64,000 nucleotides of DNA from Akebia trifoliata (taxonomy: Eukaryota; Streptophyta; Magnoliopsida; Ranunculales; Lardizabalaceae), in NCBI GenBank assembly GCA_017979445.1, contig CM030718.1, forward strand, positions 28,019,021 to 28,083,020. Direction: 5' to 3'. The notes under the pieces were generated by a model, which saw only the letters and a program-made list of their open reading frames with translations, made no database searches and was not told where the DNA came from. This document shows positions 13,221-24,148 of the stretch, in pieces; the stretch's first letter is position 1; each line of letters starts with the position of its first letter. A program made the translations under genes and the position numbers.

Positions 13221-13744
13221 TATAAATTTGATCTGAATCCAATGGTTATGGAATCAGATTTGATATTAAGATCCCAGATCCATTAACACCCTTACTTAAT
13301 GCAATCCAAGTATCCAACCAATCTTGACCATTAACCCACCAATGTAGATGATTGATCATCATGCAAGATGAAGTAAGCGGACAGATTTAGGTTTGACACA
13401 CTCTCCACTCAAGAAAAATCTCACTTTTTTTTTTTCTTATCTAATTAAACCTAAATTACTAATTAAAGTTAAATCTACTTAATCTCCCCCTTATTATAAC
13501 TTAATAAAGCCAATTTCCTTTTTTAACCAACTTAGCAAACCTCCCAACCCCCCGCCTTCTCTCTTTCTCTCTCTAAAACATTTTTATTTCCTCTCTCTTT
13601 CTCTCCACTAAAAAAGCCGACCCTCTGAAATCTGCAACTCCCGCTTTTGCAGGTTTTCCCACCATAACCTTCTCTTCAAGCAATCTCACCAAATCCTCCA
13701 TTATTTCTCATCTCTGCAACTATCTCTCTCTCTAGATCTCTCGA

Positions 13745-14419
13745 ATGTGGCTTCCATGGAGGAAATCTCAAGTACGGACACGAAACTCATCTTCGAATTT
13801 CACTTTCTCAACATTCAAAGACGTACAATGTCTCTGCAAAGAAGAATCAGATCAAAACCAATCAAAAAAACCTTCAATCTTTCATCGCGTCCGCATCTCT
13901 CCTTCTTTACTCCGCTCTAATTCCAACGCATCTGAACCGTCCATTTCCCTACCAGGTTCCGAAAACCGCATCGTCATCTACTTTACAAGCCTCCGCGTCG
14001 TCCGTAAAACGTTCGAGGATTGCAGAACAGTCCGATCTATCTTGAAAGGCTTTCGTGTTTCAATCGACGAACGAGATCTGTCGATGGACGTAAAATTCTT
14101 GGAAGAATTACAGGGGATCTTAGGGCAGAAGAAGAAACAGATAACCTTACCTAGGGTTTTTATTGATGGAAGATACATTGGTGGAGCTGAAGAGGTTAAA
14201 CAGCTTCATGAAGCAGGAGAGTTGAAGAAGTTTGTTGAAGGGTTTCCAATGGCGGAGACAGGTGTCTGCGAAGAATGTGGTGGTTACAGATTTGTTCTTT
14301 GCGATCAATGTGATGGTAGCCATAAGTATTACCAAGATAAAGGTGGGTTCAGGACTTGTTTGGCTTGCAACGAAAACGGTCTGATCAGGTGCCCTACTTG
14401 CTCTTCTGTACTCCTTTGA
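13745..14419 (+). CDS. Glutaredoxin-like protein with C-terminal cysteine-rich zinc-binding region
   Basis: This is an intronless 224-aa frame starting MWLPWRKSQ, preceded by a CT-rich leader. Residues about 75-170 form a glutaredoxin-like fold (VIYFTSLRVVRKTFEDC, then LPRVFIDGRYIGGAEEV and LHEAGELKKFVEGFP). After it come four CxxC pairs (CEEC, CDQC, CLAC, CPTC, about residues 175-222) that could bind zinc in a DnaJ-like manner. The family is the plant 'uncharacterized At5g39865-like' group, related to animal GRXCR1. The usual glutaredoxin CPYC/CxxC active site is replaced by TSLR, as in the rest of this group, so classical disulfide reduction is doubtful. The function is not established. The N-terminal 70 residues are basic and serine-rich and resemble no domain I know. 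Confidence 0.9.
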   Translation: MWLPWRKSQVRTRNSSSNFTFSTFKDVQCLCKEESDQNQSKKPSIFHRVRISPSLLRSNSNASEPSISLPGSENRIVIYFTSLRVVRKTFEDCRTVRSILKGFRVSIDERDLSMDVKFLEELQGILGQKKKQITLPRVFIDGRYIGGAEEVKQLHEAGELKKFVEGFPMAETGVCEECGGYRFVLCDQCDGSHKYYQDKGGFRTCLACNENGLIRCPTCSSVLL

Positions 14420-14602
14420 TCCACGAAATCAAAACCATGAGAGAAAAAAAAAAAAAAAAAGAATTTTTTAACTTTTTTTTTTTTAAAGGTTTTTTTTTAA
14501 ATGGTTTTCTTCCTGTGTATCCTCGTGTATTTTTCTTTAAATCGAATACAGATCACAGCAGAATGACTTTTTTATTTATATTTCTGACTATTTAAGAAAG
14601 CT

Positions 14603-14830
14603 ACTACTGCCACACCAATCTTTTCTAATGCCACCCCATGATGTGTTCTAATCTTTGAAAACATGATTTATACATAGAACTATTATTGTCCCCCCAATTT
14701 CCTATGTAAATCATCAAATTATTTTGCAAATAGTTGGTGTGGTGTTAGTAAAAAGTTGGTGTAGCAATAGGAACTCTATATATGAATTGGGGTGGCGTTA
14801 GCAAAAGTTGTTGTGTCAATAGAAATAATA
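14603..14830. mobile_element. Short relatives of the 1259-bp hAT-like element
   Basis: The left end (CTACTACTGCCACACCAATC, then TCTAATGCCACC) and right end (GTGTGGTGTTAGTAAAAAG, TTGGTGTAGCAATAGG) repeat the terminal sequences of the element at 11962-13220. A further end-like copy follows at 14785-14825 (GGGGTGGCGTTAGCAAAAG), suggesting nested or partial copies. Confidence 0.55.
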
Positions 14831-16756
14831 TAATTTCTGTCCAGTTTTTTTTTGGTGCATCTTGAGACACATTTGGGATCTTTTGTCTCTCTCTCTCTCT
14901 CTTTGGAAAATATTTGGGACGAATGGAAAAAAAATGAAATGTTTTATGACGATTGATATTCCCTAGGAGTTAGTTAGAGTAACAGATCCCTATGAATTGA
15001 GTGCTGATCCCTAAAAAAGTCGAAGCTTTATTTCCAAGTTACTTTTTCTTTTCTTTTTTCCTCTGAAAAAGGCAAATTTAATTAATTATCGTACTCGTGA
15101 TTCACGATACAAGTACAAAAACGGATGTGTGGGAGAGAGGGGCAATAAAATATTTAGAGATTTACACGACAGACCTAACTGTTACAATGTTTTTACATAA
15201 AACTCCTTTGAAGTTAGAAAACTCCAAGGAAATCTTACTTTATTAAGTTTGTTACCCAACAAACCTTGTAAGAGCGATGCATGTCATGAAATTCAAATTA
15301 ATGGGGTTAATTTTCACTGTTAAATTTTATTTTTAAATTTAAGAGTTTGATAACCATCTATTTTCAACGACTTAAATCAAGTTAAAAAATGATTCTTTTT
15401 GAATTTTATTATTTTGAATCTGAGTTTTTTCACGAAATCTTGATAATTCATGTAAGCCCTACAACTCTTAGTAAGATTTGAAATCTTACGAAGTTAGTTA
15501 TGCTAGTCTGATACATGAAGTAAGGTTTGTTCTAGTAACAAATTTGACAAAGTAAGAGAGTTTTTATAATAAAATTGCAATAGATAGGACTACCTGATAA
15601 ATCTCTCTAAAATATTTAATAAGATAAGTTTACTTAATAGTTAAACTAGTAGACCTATTGTTATAATTGTTTGATCAATGTATACTAAACATGCGGTTCG
15701 GATTTTTACCAACTTCTATACCTCAACCTTTGTGTTGAGTGTGAAGTGTCAACAACTTACAATATTGTGAATCCTGACATCACACTTCGGTAATTATTTT
15801 AATAAAGATTTTTATTTTTTATTTTATAAAATTATATATTTTGTCTTAGATTTTATTTTATTTTTATTCAATATTTTGTGTATTATATTTTTTTCACATG
15901 GTGTCCACGTGTTAATATAATTTTGATCTATTTATTTTTTTCTTAATTTAAGAGTATTCATTTATTATTATTTTGAAACTTGAATTCTAAATCTAACGAT
16001 GTCTAGATGGGTAAAATGAAATTTTAGGCCGTTTGTTATGGACTTGGGAATCCTTAACATCCCAACAGTCATGTTGACAGAGAATCATTTTCAATTTTCT
16101 CGTTCCGAACAAAATTGCTTTAAATATATGAAGGGGACAAAGTTCGATCGAATCTTAGATGGAGTACTCATGAGGAAACCTATAACCTCAGCAGCTACAG
16201 GAAACTATATTTTCACTAAATCCCACAATTCTCAATGAACTTGGCTCACAGATTTGCTTTCCTTAACCATTAGATCTAATCGAGTTTGGCCTTATCAAAT
16301 CCTTTCGACTCATATTTGCTTTTTAGGTGAGTTTTGATACATTTTGAAGCTTGTTGACATTTGTGCTTGTTGATGATGCCATAAAGGTTAGAATCATCCC
16401 TCACTAATCGATTGATACTCTTTTGCCTTTTATTATATTAGTAAGCTCACCACCAAGGAATGGATACTCTCATTGGATGTAAAATGGGCTAGGTCTGGGC
16501 CTCAAGCCCTGAAACAATATTAAAAAAAAGGATTGAAGCCTGGCCCAACACTTGGCCCATCTTGAGTTCCTTTAGCTCCTCGGGCCCGGCTATGTCACTC
16601 CAAGCCTGACCAGTCCCCTACCTTCTCTCAAAATCATTTTAATATTCTTTATTTTTTTAATAGCGCTTCTCACAACTGTCATTTAAATCTTTTTTTATTG
16701 AATTTCAATTTTTGACACAAAGCTACAACTGAAAGGTAGGTTAGTAGGTGAAAAAA

Positions 16757-17150
16757 CTAAGGGTATGTTTGTTGTAATTTTTTTGACGATTTTGTAGGTT
16801 TTGAGTCAAAAAAGTTGGAAAAACATATTTGTTGGTAACGACTTCTGCTTCAATAATTTTTGAGGAAAATTCAAAACTGTATTTTTGAGAAGTCTTGCTG
16901 GATCTACTTTCACGTGAAAGCCGCTATGAGAAGTCAATATCGAAAATATATGAGAGTGAAGTGACGATTTCAACCCTCATTCTTCTTAACTCATAACAAC
17001 AAAATCAATTCGACATCCTTTTACTATTTCTTCGTCAACTTCTATAACAAATAAGATTTTCTTGGACACAATTTTTCAGACTATGAACTTCTATTCCTCT
17101 AAGACAAAATCCTTGAGTAGAAGATAGAATTTATAACAAATAGACCTTAA
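16757..17150. mobile_element. Degenerate DNA element related to 9110-9420
   Basis: It starts AAGGGTATGTTTGTTGTAAT and ends with ATAACAAATAGACCTTA, an imperfect inverted pair typical of hAT-type MITEs. The interior parallels 9110-9420 segment by segment (TTGTTGGTAACGACTTCTGC, AGAAGTCAATATCGAAAA, TAACAAATAAGATTTTCTT). Confidence 0.45.
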
Positions 17151-18448
17151 AAATTATGTGTAAGTTAATGGATCCAACATCAATATTGAAAAATAAATAA
17201 AAAAAGCAAGCACACAAACAAATACGGATTTATGTGATTCTCTAAGGATTGAGATACATCCACTGATCCATGTTAATTCCATTAATAAAAAACTTTTTGT
17301 AGTAGATCACACTATCACCAAATAAAGAGAAATATGTACACCTAAGAAACATAATAGAAGTTTACATTTAATTACTGAAATTTGAACATATAACCATCTC
17401 GACTAGCAAAAAATTGTGGATTTATTAACAATCACTTCTTGTTGATCTGAATGATTAAGCTACACAAATCATGTCTAGTCGGCCATCGAGATGTGCAATT
17501 TAAAAAACGCTAATGATTTTTTACTCGAAAATTTTCACTCTGTCTGTATTTGACTGACGTGACAAGGATACAAAAACATTGATATTTTTTTCTTGTGTAT
17601 CCCAAAGAAAAAGATCTATGGTTTTGTGCCTTTGCCATGTCAGTTGCACACAAACTGAGAAAAATTTTGAGTCAGAAAATCACAACTCTTTCAAAAAAGC
17701 ATTGAGTAAGATCTGTGAATTAGTTGAGTTATTCTACTAAAAATAATATTTTATAGTAGATTAAAGGAAATTATTTATTTTAAATATTCAAATATTAAAA
17801 ATAATATTTAATTTTTACAAATTTTAATATTTTTTATTTGACTTTTCTAGGTCAAACATTTCGAATTGACTCAACTCAATCAACATTCGAGTTGAGCTTA
17901 TGTGTTAAAACTAAAGTTTTTAGTTTTTGGACTAGGTTAATCGTGAGAAAATAACATTGTGAGGTAGGAAAATCATTTTCGGCTAAGTGGAACTTAAAAT
18001 TTTCTCTCCCAAGGTTTTCACTTAAGGTAGAAGGGAAGTCATTTAATGTGAATTAACTTGTTTCTAAGTTTTTGATTATTATATTTCTCTATATAAAATA
18101 CAAATCCACCTAAAGTTCTTGCAATTGTGTCCAATTTTCTAAATTATGTTCTTAATTTATAAATTATAAGACCACAAAACTAATGAAAAATATAGAATCA
18201 CTTTTCACAAAAGAGATCCCTCCTTCCCCACTTGTAAGATTCCCAATTTTATCTCACATAATTAAAATAAAAATCATTTTTTTAAATACTAAATACCATA
18301 AAATTGTCTTATATATCATACAAACCTACAAGTCTCCTGAAATTTCTTTATATTATCCATCGATTATTTTATTCCTCACAAAATTTGTCTTAAATTGCAT
18401 AAGAATTGAATAATAATGCATGTATCTTCCAAAATTAAATAAATAAAT

Positions 18449-18872
18449 GGGTAAATTACACTTTGACCCCCTATAATTTGGCATAATTTCATTTTGACCC
18501 CTAATGTTTTGATAATTGCACTTACCTCCCATTCCTTATAGTCATCTAAGAGATTCCACTACCCTTCTGTCAAATTGCTATCAACTTAATAGTTAAATTC
18601 CTTTTATAAAGACCATTGTGCCCCTTTTTAAATGTTATTCTTTTTTATAAAAAAAGAGAAAAAGAAAAAACGAAATAGTGAAAATAACGAGTTCAATGAA
18701 TGCCTAGGTGGGGGCATTTTAATTATTGTTTTAAAATTTATTTTTTCTAATAAAAAATAACATAAAATAAAAGGATAAAATAGTAAAATAACGTTTAAAT
18801 TTTAACCCTGTCAGTGAAAGAGGAGGTAAGTGCAATTATTAAAATGTTATGGGGTCAAAGTTTAATTTACCC
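18449..18872. mobile_element. Mutator-like MITE with perfect 9-bp target duplication
   Basis: The target duplication TAAATAAAT lies at 18440-18448 and 18873-18881. Long inverted ends begin GGGTAAATTACACTTTGACC at the left and, read inward, GGGTAAATTAAACTTTGACC at the right, and later share AATTGCACTTACCTCC. A 9-bp duplication with long inverted repeats fits the MULE superfamily. It is 424 bp with no ORF. Confidence 0.8.
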
Positions 18873-18906
18873 TAAATAAATACCACACCATCAAAAGTGA
18901 TGAAAT

Positions 18907-19135
18907 CATGGTTTTTAAACTCGGTATTTCGTCTCGTCTCATTCAGCTCTGATACTGAGTCGTCTCGGTCGAGTTTTTCGATACGTTTGAGACGTTTCAT
19001 GAGACAAATCAATAAATTAAATCGTGACTTGTAAATCTTGGTCAAAAAATGAGTATGTGAGTTGGTCTCTTTCAACTCTGATACCTAATTAACTCGGGCG
19101 ATACGTCTCGGTCTCGGACGAATTTAAAAACCATG
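18907..19135. mobile_element. hAT-like MITE of repeat family A with perfect 8-bp target duplication
   Basis: The target duplication GATGAAAT lies at 18899-18906 and 19136-19143. The ends are CATGGTTTTTAAACTCG and, inverted, CATGGTTTTTAAATTCG. The interior has GAGTCGTCTCGGTCGAG and CGATACGTTTGAGACG. It is 229 bp with no ORF. It is the best preserved of three copies (the others are at 6562-6910 and 42138-42333). Confidence 0.8.
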
Positions 19136-19779
19136 GATGAAATACAAAGTAAATGATTGATTCTTTATCAGGGCCCACACATCATCATTAAATTACTATT
19201 GTTCAATATTGGGGAATCAAACATTTGATATTCGTCCAAGCAAAAGATCATTTCCTCCTCTATACTTATTTTTATCAAGTAAATGCCAAGCAAATACTCA
19301 GAGATCCCAATATATGGCCTTCAATAAGGGAAAGAACCATAACTCAAGTCATGAATTAAAACAAAAACAAGCCATAAACATAAAGACCATTTTTAAATGG
19401 TCTGACGTGGCATCTTTGGATGACATGGCAGAGATGATATATCACAAACGATAATGAGAGAAGGTAGGTACAATTAGTTGGTAGAGTCCATACCTCAACT
19501 CCTACATTTCCAGTTGTCCTTCAAAAATTTCTTTATGGAGATCCCTCAAACTCTCAAATTCCCATCCAAAAGACAAAATCTATTGTAAAAAATCCCAATT
19601 TAATCTGGATTAAGTGTCAAACAATGCAAGACAATGTGGGAAATTTTATTAAAATTCTATAATTTGCATCACTCACTCCACTTATTTTCTTTGTTTTTTT
19701 TTTTTTTTTCCTTTTAATATTCCCATTGTCCCCCTTATTTGCTTATAATATTATGATCCATCCCATATTGTATTATTAT

Positions 19780-19920
19780 TTGTAACCGAGGTATCTAGGA
19801 CTCTTGGTACACTTGACTAATCCTCGGGCACGTGTAGTCCCTTTCCCCACTTGTACTGCAAGATAATTTTTGGGATAAAAGCGATTCGAACTCAAGACCT
19901 CTATTTCTTGAGGCGTGGTT
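19780..19920 (-). mobile_element. Au-like SINE fragment
   Basis: Read on the minus strand it has a polymerase III B-box (GAGTTCGAATC, complement of 19883-19893), then GGGGAAAGGGACTACACGTG, GAGGATTAGTCAAGTGTACC and CTAGATACCTCGGTTA, the layout of the plant Au SINE 3' part as I know it. The A-box end is not clear, so it may be truncated. It is not a tRNA gene. Confidence 0.6.
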
Positions 19921-20947
19921 ATTGTTAGTTTGTCTTTAATGAAATTAATAACTTGATGATGGTGAGAACAAATCTCTATGATATTATCACCTATAGATTT
20001 TACTGACTAAACTAGTTATCATTTTCTATTGTTGTTCTATTGTCATCAATGCAATATTAACCATTAAAATGCCAATTATAGTCTTAGTTAGAAAAAATAT
20101 GCAAGTTTACGACTCTAACAGAGCGAGATGACCATAAAAAAGAATCTAGATTGAGATAGTAAAAGCATATATGAACATACTTGAATTAAAGAATTACTTT
20201 TAACAAAATTGAATGGAAGAATAAGATTAGTTGAACCAAATTTTTGGAATAAAAAATCGATGATGATGATGAAGATGGATCGGCTTAACAAACATCCCAA
20301 ATCTCTCCATAAAGTAGAAGAATTTGCAACTATCTAACACCTATTATTTGCTAAAATAGATCCTATGAATGTTGCCAAACCTAAGAATTATTTGATCAAT
20401 AATGCACTTTCTCAAAATGAGTCAACAATGAAATTAAAATTAGTCGACAATGAAATTTGGTGAAAGGGATTTTGATAAGATATATATTATTATGCTAATT
20501 GGGTTTTGGTAGGAAAGTTGGCTTAACATGTCAATATTTTGGTCATGACCCAATGAAAGAGATTAATTACTGTCATTTTGGCCTGATTAGAGCTTAATTA
20601 ATATTAAATTACTGATAGAGACTTAATGAACAATATATTCCATGTAGCCTAACTAATGTATTTACCTTATCATTTGCTATATAGAGTATAATAAGTGTAA
20701 AGTTCTTAGGAGATGTATGGTGTTTTCTTTGATAAAGACATTAATAATTATCTAATTAATCTCTTGATTAATTTAGAGTAATAAAGGAATTAAAGAAACC
20801 TTACCACCTCCCCCTAAAAGCAGCCAAGGAAGCAAGAAGACTAATGTAGGAACTCTGGTAGAATAAAAATATGGAGAAAGTGTGTGAGAGAGATGGGTAG
20901 TAAAAGTTATATTTTTTATCTATTTTATTTACAACCCTTCTATGGTA

Positions 20948-20958
20948 TCTATATAAAT
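20948..20958 (+). promoter_or_regulatory. TATA box of the GRAS gene
   Basis: TCTATATAAAT lies 62 bp upstream of the ATG, which leaves room for a short leader of about 30-40 bases. This is inferred from position and consensus only. Confidence 0.5.
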
Positions 20959-21019
20959 TCCCATTCTCTCAATCGTCAAGACTCATCAACACAAAGTTTT
21001 CCATCTTCATCACATCAAA

Positions 21020-22618
21020 ATGATGAATCCTCAGCCTCAACTTCAGTTTCTTCAACCCTCCTGGCCATACTACAACACCATAGACCCATCTCTTGATGAA
21101 GCTTGTTTCTATAATCTAGACATGGATGCCAATATGGGTGATTGTGATTTCTCTTCTTCATTAATCACTGAGGACTCTTCTGATGTTTCTTCAATCTTGT
21201 ACTCCCCTACCATTTTCCCTGATGAGTTACTCAATCTGCCTGTTTTTAGTGATGATGTTCAATCCATGTTTCCACTTGAACAATTTTCACCAAATTTTGA
21301 GGTGGATCCTATTTCAAATGAAAATTTCATGATTGATGATATTGAAGATGTGTTTGGATTGATGGAGGGGAGTGCGGGTAGTCTTCCTTCACAACAATAT
21401 GTAATTGAAGAAGAATATGAAGGGAGTCTAAGCTCATCGATGAAATATAATGAGATGTCATCACTTGTTTTACCTAGTGAAGACATGGAGGTAGATAACC
21501 AATCGAGCATTTCTTGTCTACTCAAGGCATATGGCGAAGCAATGGAGAATGAGCAAGTAGTGCTGGCCAAGGTGATTTCGAAGCGCGTAAGGGAGAAAGT
21601 TAGTCCACTTGGAACGACGATGGAACGACTTGGATATTATTTGTTCCAAGCCTTGGACAATCAAGGTGACTACCTAATACAAGAATCAAACAAGAATTAT
21701 GAGGCAGCATTCAAGGCCTTCTACCAAATATTCCCATACGGAAGGTTCGCTCACCTCACATCAAACTTAGCGATCCTCGAAGCGATGCCTGAGGATGCTA
21801 AAATGATACATATTGTTGATTTTGACATGGGTGAAGGTGTACAATGGTCTCCTTTGATCGAGGAAATAGGGCGACGAGGACGAGCAGTGAAATTGACATC
21901 GATAACGTTCAAGGAGGAAGATTGCAGTAGCATTCATCCTCAGTGGAGATTCAATGAGACAAAGAGGCGACTTTACGATCATGCCGAGTCTTTCGGTATA
22001 AATCTGAAGGTGGAAGAGATGGACATGGAGGAGTTAGTGAAGAGGAAGAAAATGGGCGTGGGAAGAGAGTGGTTGGCCTTCAATTGTATGGTGGGTCTCC
22101 CACACATGAGGAGAGGGAGGAGTAGAAGACAAGTACAGGAATTTCTAAGGGTAGCTAAGGAGATGATTAACATGTCTGACAGTAATTATAGTAACAATGG
22201 GATTATAACTTTTGGGGATGGAGATGGTGTGGAGGAGAGAATGAGAAATTGTTGTGGGTTTGGTTCTTTCTTTGATGGGTTTCTACTACACTTCCTTGCC
22301 TTGTTTCAATCAATGGAGTGGAATTTTCCTTCCCACCTTAGTGAAGCAAGAATAGCCATGGAGTGCCTCTTTGTGGCACCTTATGTCTCTTCTCTTGTTT
22401 GCTTTGGTCAATGGGAGGAGACCAAAGAAGGTTGTGTTCTTCAATTTGGGGATGAGTTGGAGGGTTGGAGATTTAGCAAAGAGAACTTGTTGCAAGCTAA
22501 AGAAATGGTGAAAGAAGGGGAGAGTCTATATGGTGTGAGGGTTGAAGTAGAGAATGAGAATGTGATGGTCTTGGAATGGATGGGAACCCCATTAGTGAGA
22601 GTTTCCACTTGGAGATGA
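21020..22618 (+). CDS. GRAS-family transcription regulator, NSP2-like
   Basis: This is an intronless 532-aa frame. Residues 1 to about 160 are a variable, acidic, Ser/Asn/Glu-rich N-terminus. The GRAS domain runs from about 163 (SISCLLKAYGEAME, leucine-rich region I) through the VHIID-like motif HIVDFDMGEGVQWSPLIEEI near residue 264 to a C-terminal SAW-type end (WMGTPLVRVSTWR). The GEGVQW extension after VHIID and the short ending are like NSP2, the GRAS regulator that works with NSP1 in strigolactone synthesis, nodulation and mycorrhizal signalling. NSP2-like paralogues of unknown role also exist in non-legumes, so the subclade is not certain. The ATG at 21020 follows a TATA box by about 65 bp; a Met-Met start leaves 21023 as an alternative. 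GRAS proteins act in the nucleus as coregulators. Confidence 0.9.
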   Translation: MMNPQPQLQFLQPSWPYYNTIDPSLDEACFYNLDMDANMGDCDFSSSLITEDSSDVSSILYSPTIFPDELLNLPVFSDDVQSMFPLEQFSPNFEVDPISNENFMIDDIEDVFGLMEGSAGSLPSQQYVIEEEYEGSLSSSMKYNEMSSLVLPSEDMEVDNQSSISCLLKAYGEAMENEQVVLAKVISKRVREKVSPLGTTMERLGYYLFQALDNQGDYLIQESNKNYEAAFKAFYQIFPYGRFAHLTSNLAILEAMPEDAKMIHIVDFDMGEGVQWSPLIEEIGRRGRAVKLTSITFKEEDCSSIHPQWRFNETKRRLYDHAESFGINLKVEEMDMEELVKRKKMGVGREWLAFNCMVGLPHMRRGRSRRQVQEFLRVAKEMINMSDSNYSNNGIITFGDGDGVEERMRNCCGFGSFFDGFLLHFLALFQSMEWNFPSHLSEARIAMECLFVAPYVSSLVCFGQWEETKEGCVLQFGDELEGWRFSKENLLQAKEMVKEGESLYGVRVEVENENVMVLEWMGTPLVRVSTWR

Positions 22619-23154
22619 GGAAAAAAACACAAAAAGAGATTTAGGTCTCATATAATGATTCGATACATGTACATATATTTGTTTGAATTAGTTGGCATTG
22701 ATTTGATTATAATATAACATAATGGTATTAGGCATTTTTTGTATTAATGGTTGGTTTGTTATTGTTATTTGTGATCTTTTATTTAAGTTAATTTTGATAT
22801 CTTCAAACTGATGACACCACTTAAATCATGTATTCCATGATAAAAATACGTAAATGACTGAAATACCTTCATCTTCAACATCCTGCCAAGACCATCGTCT
22901 TCAACATGTTGGGTAATTTTTTATTTTTATTATTTATCTTTGTCTTGTACCGCAACATTCTCTCTCCTTTAACGTTCAAATCTCAAGAACAGGATAATGC
23001 TATCGAAGAGATTTACAACGATGTGATTTTCAGAAGAATAATCAATGGATATTTGCAAGAGGTTGAATATGAGACCATTTTGGTCATTTTCGTTTGTCTC
23101 TCATAAAAAGACCTCAGTCAAGGGGTATGCCATCAGATGAGATTTTTGTAAAAC

Positions 23155-23335
23155 AATAACACTGAAGTGACCTCAGGTTGGAACCTCATATTTCACTTCT
23201 TGACGTGAAAGTTTATGAGAACCATAGATGACTTTCATCAAGATACGAATGAAAAAGCAACTATGATTCCTATCCTCTTTCACGTCAAGAAGTGTGATAT
23301 GAGGTTTCAACTTAAGGTCACTCCAGCACGACTCT
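23155..23335. mobile_element. Foldback MITE of repeat family D
   Basis: The left arm (GAAGTGACCTCAGGTTGG, AACCTCATATTTCACTTCTT, GACGTGAAAG) is mirrored by the right arm (CTTTCACGTCAAGAAGTGTG, ATGAGGTTTCAACTTAAG, GTCACTCCAGCACG). A second copy lies at 56360-56535. Confidence 0.7.
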
Positions 23336-24148
23336 TTGTAAAATGGAATAGGTTTTCTATACCTCTAAACTATAAATGGTAGGCCCACTCCCACCAATCC
23401 CCTTTACATGTAATTAATATGAATAATGATGAATGCACGCGATTTTCGTAGGCGGTTGGTTATGTGTAAACAGCATGGAACCATAGATCATTTTCACGTT
23501 CCATTCCCTTTCCTTGTCAGCCGAGTACCTGACTGCATACCAAAACCGCGTGCATTCATTATGACTCAAATAATATGTCATTCCGAGATAAGATTTTTGG
23601 GCATTTTTAGGCCCTTTCCCAGCCAAGATTTAATGGATTTTATTTGAATTTTTTTTACCCCATTCCTACCTTTGCAGGCTTAAATCAAGGCCTTATCCCT
23701 TACTTTTTTAGGTGGGCCGGATTGTACATTTTAGACATTTACCCACCCCTTGGAGTATTTTTGGCCCAACCTTACCTTTGGGGGCTTAAATCAAGCCCGT
23801 AACCCTTATTTTTTGGGCTAGAATAAGCTGGATTAGGGAACTAATGGGCCCAATTGATAGGATTTCATGCAGGGCATGATGAAAATTGCTCTAATCTAAT
23901 ATCTGAAAATTACAATGCTGTTGACTTTTTCTTGTGGGCCGCCAAAGAATGGCCCCTGCCTTGAGGGTAATTTTGTAAATTGGAGATACCATTCAATACA
24001 CGCGCACTCATGTGATTGGTGAATCTCGGATTTTATCAGCAATTTTTTTTCTCCCTAGAAGTGGGTCGCTCCTCAATATGCAGGTGGTATGTTTCTATCT
24101 CTCTCTCTCTCTCTCTCTCTGTCTTTCGGGAGGAGAGGGGGGGGGGCT

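Larger units (their letters stand above)
8275..13744. other. Intergenic DNA between the VAPYRIN-like and glutaredoxin-like genes
   Basis: No credible gene is seen. The first 300 bp should hold the VAPYRIN-like promoter on the minus strand, with CACGTG cores near 8445 and 8507. About 9110-9420 matches the family of the degenerate element at 16757-17150 (shared segments such as TTTGTTGGTAAC, and arms resembling AACAGACAAGATTCTT). The rest is foldback elements, listed separately, with poly-A/T runs. 13560-13744 is CT-rich leader-like DNA for the next gene. Confidence 0.6.
14420..21019. other. Intergenic DNA between the glutaredoxin-like and GRAS genes
   Basis: No gene is supported, and short frames here have no family resemblance. 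The contents are repeats listed separately, homopolymer runs, a CT microsatellite (14886-14901) and a purine/pyrimidine-poor AT-rich tract at 15780-15960. The GRAS gene promoter is at the right end, with a TATA box (TCTATATAAAT, 20948-20958) 62 bp before the ATG. Confidence 0.6.

Noticed and set aside
19860..19920. tRNA gene suggested by GATTCGAACTC
   Set aside because: Only the B-box equivalent is present and the downstream sequence matches an Au-like SINE.
23414..23647. Overlapping 70- and 73-aa frames on both strands
   Set aside because: They sit on a palindrome (23424-23570), so both strands read similarly; this is a foldback and not a gene pair.
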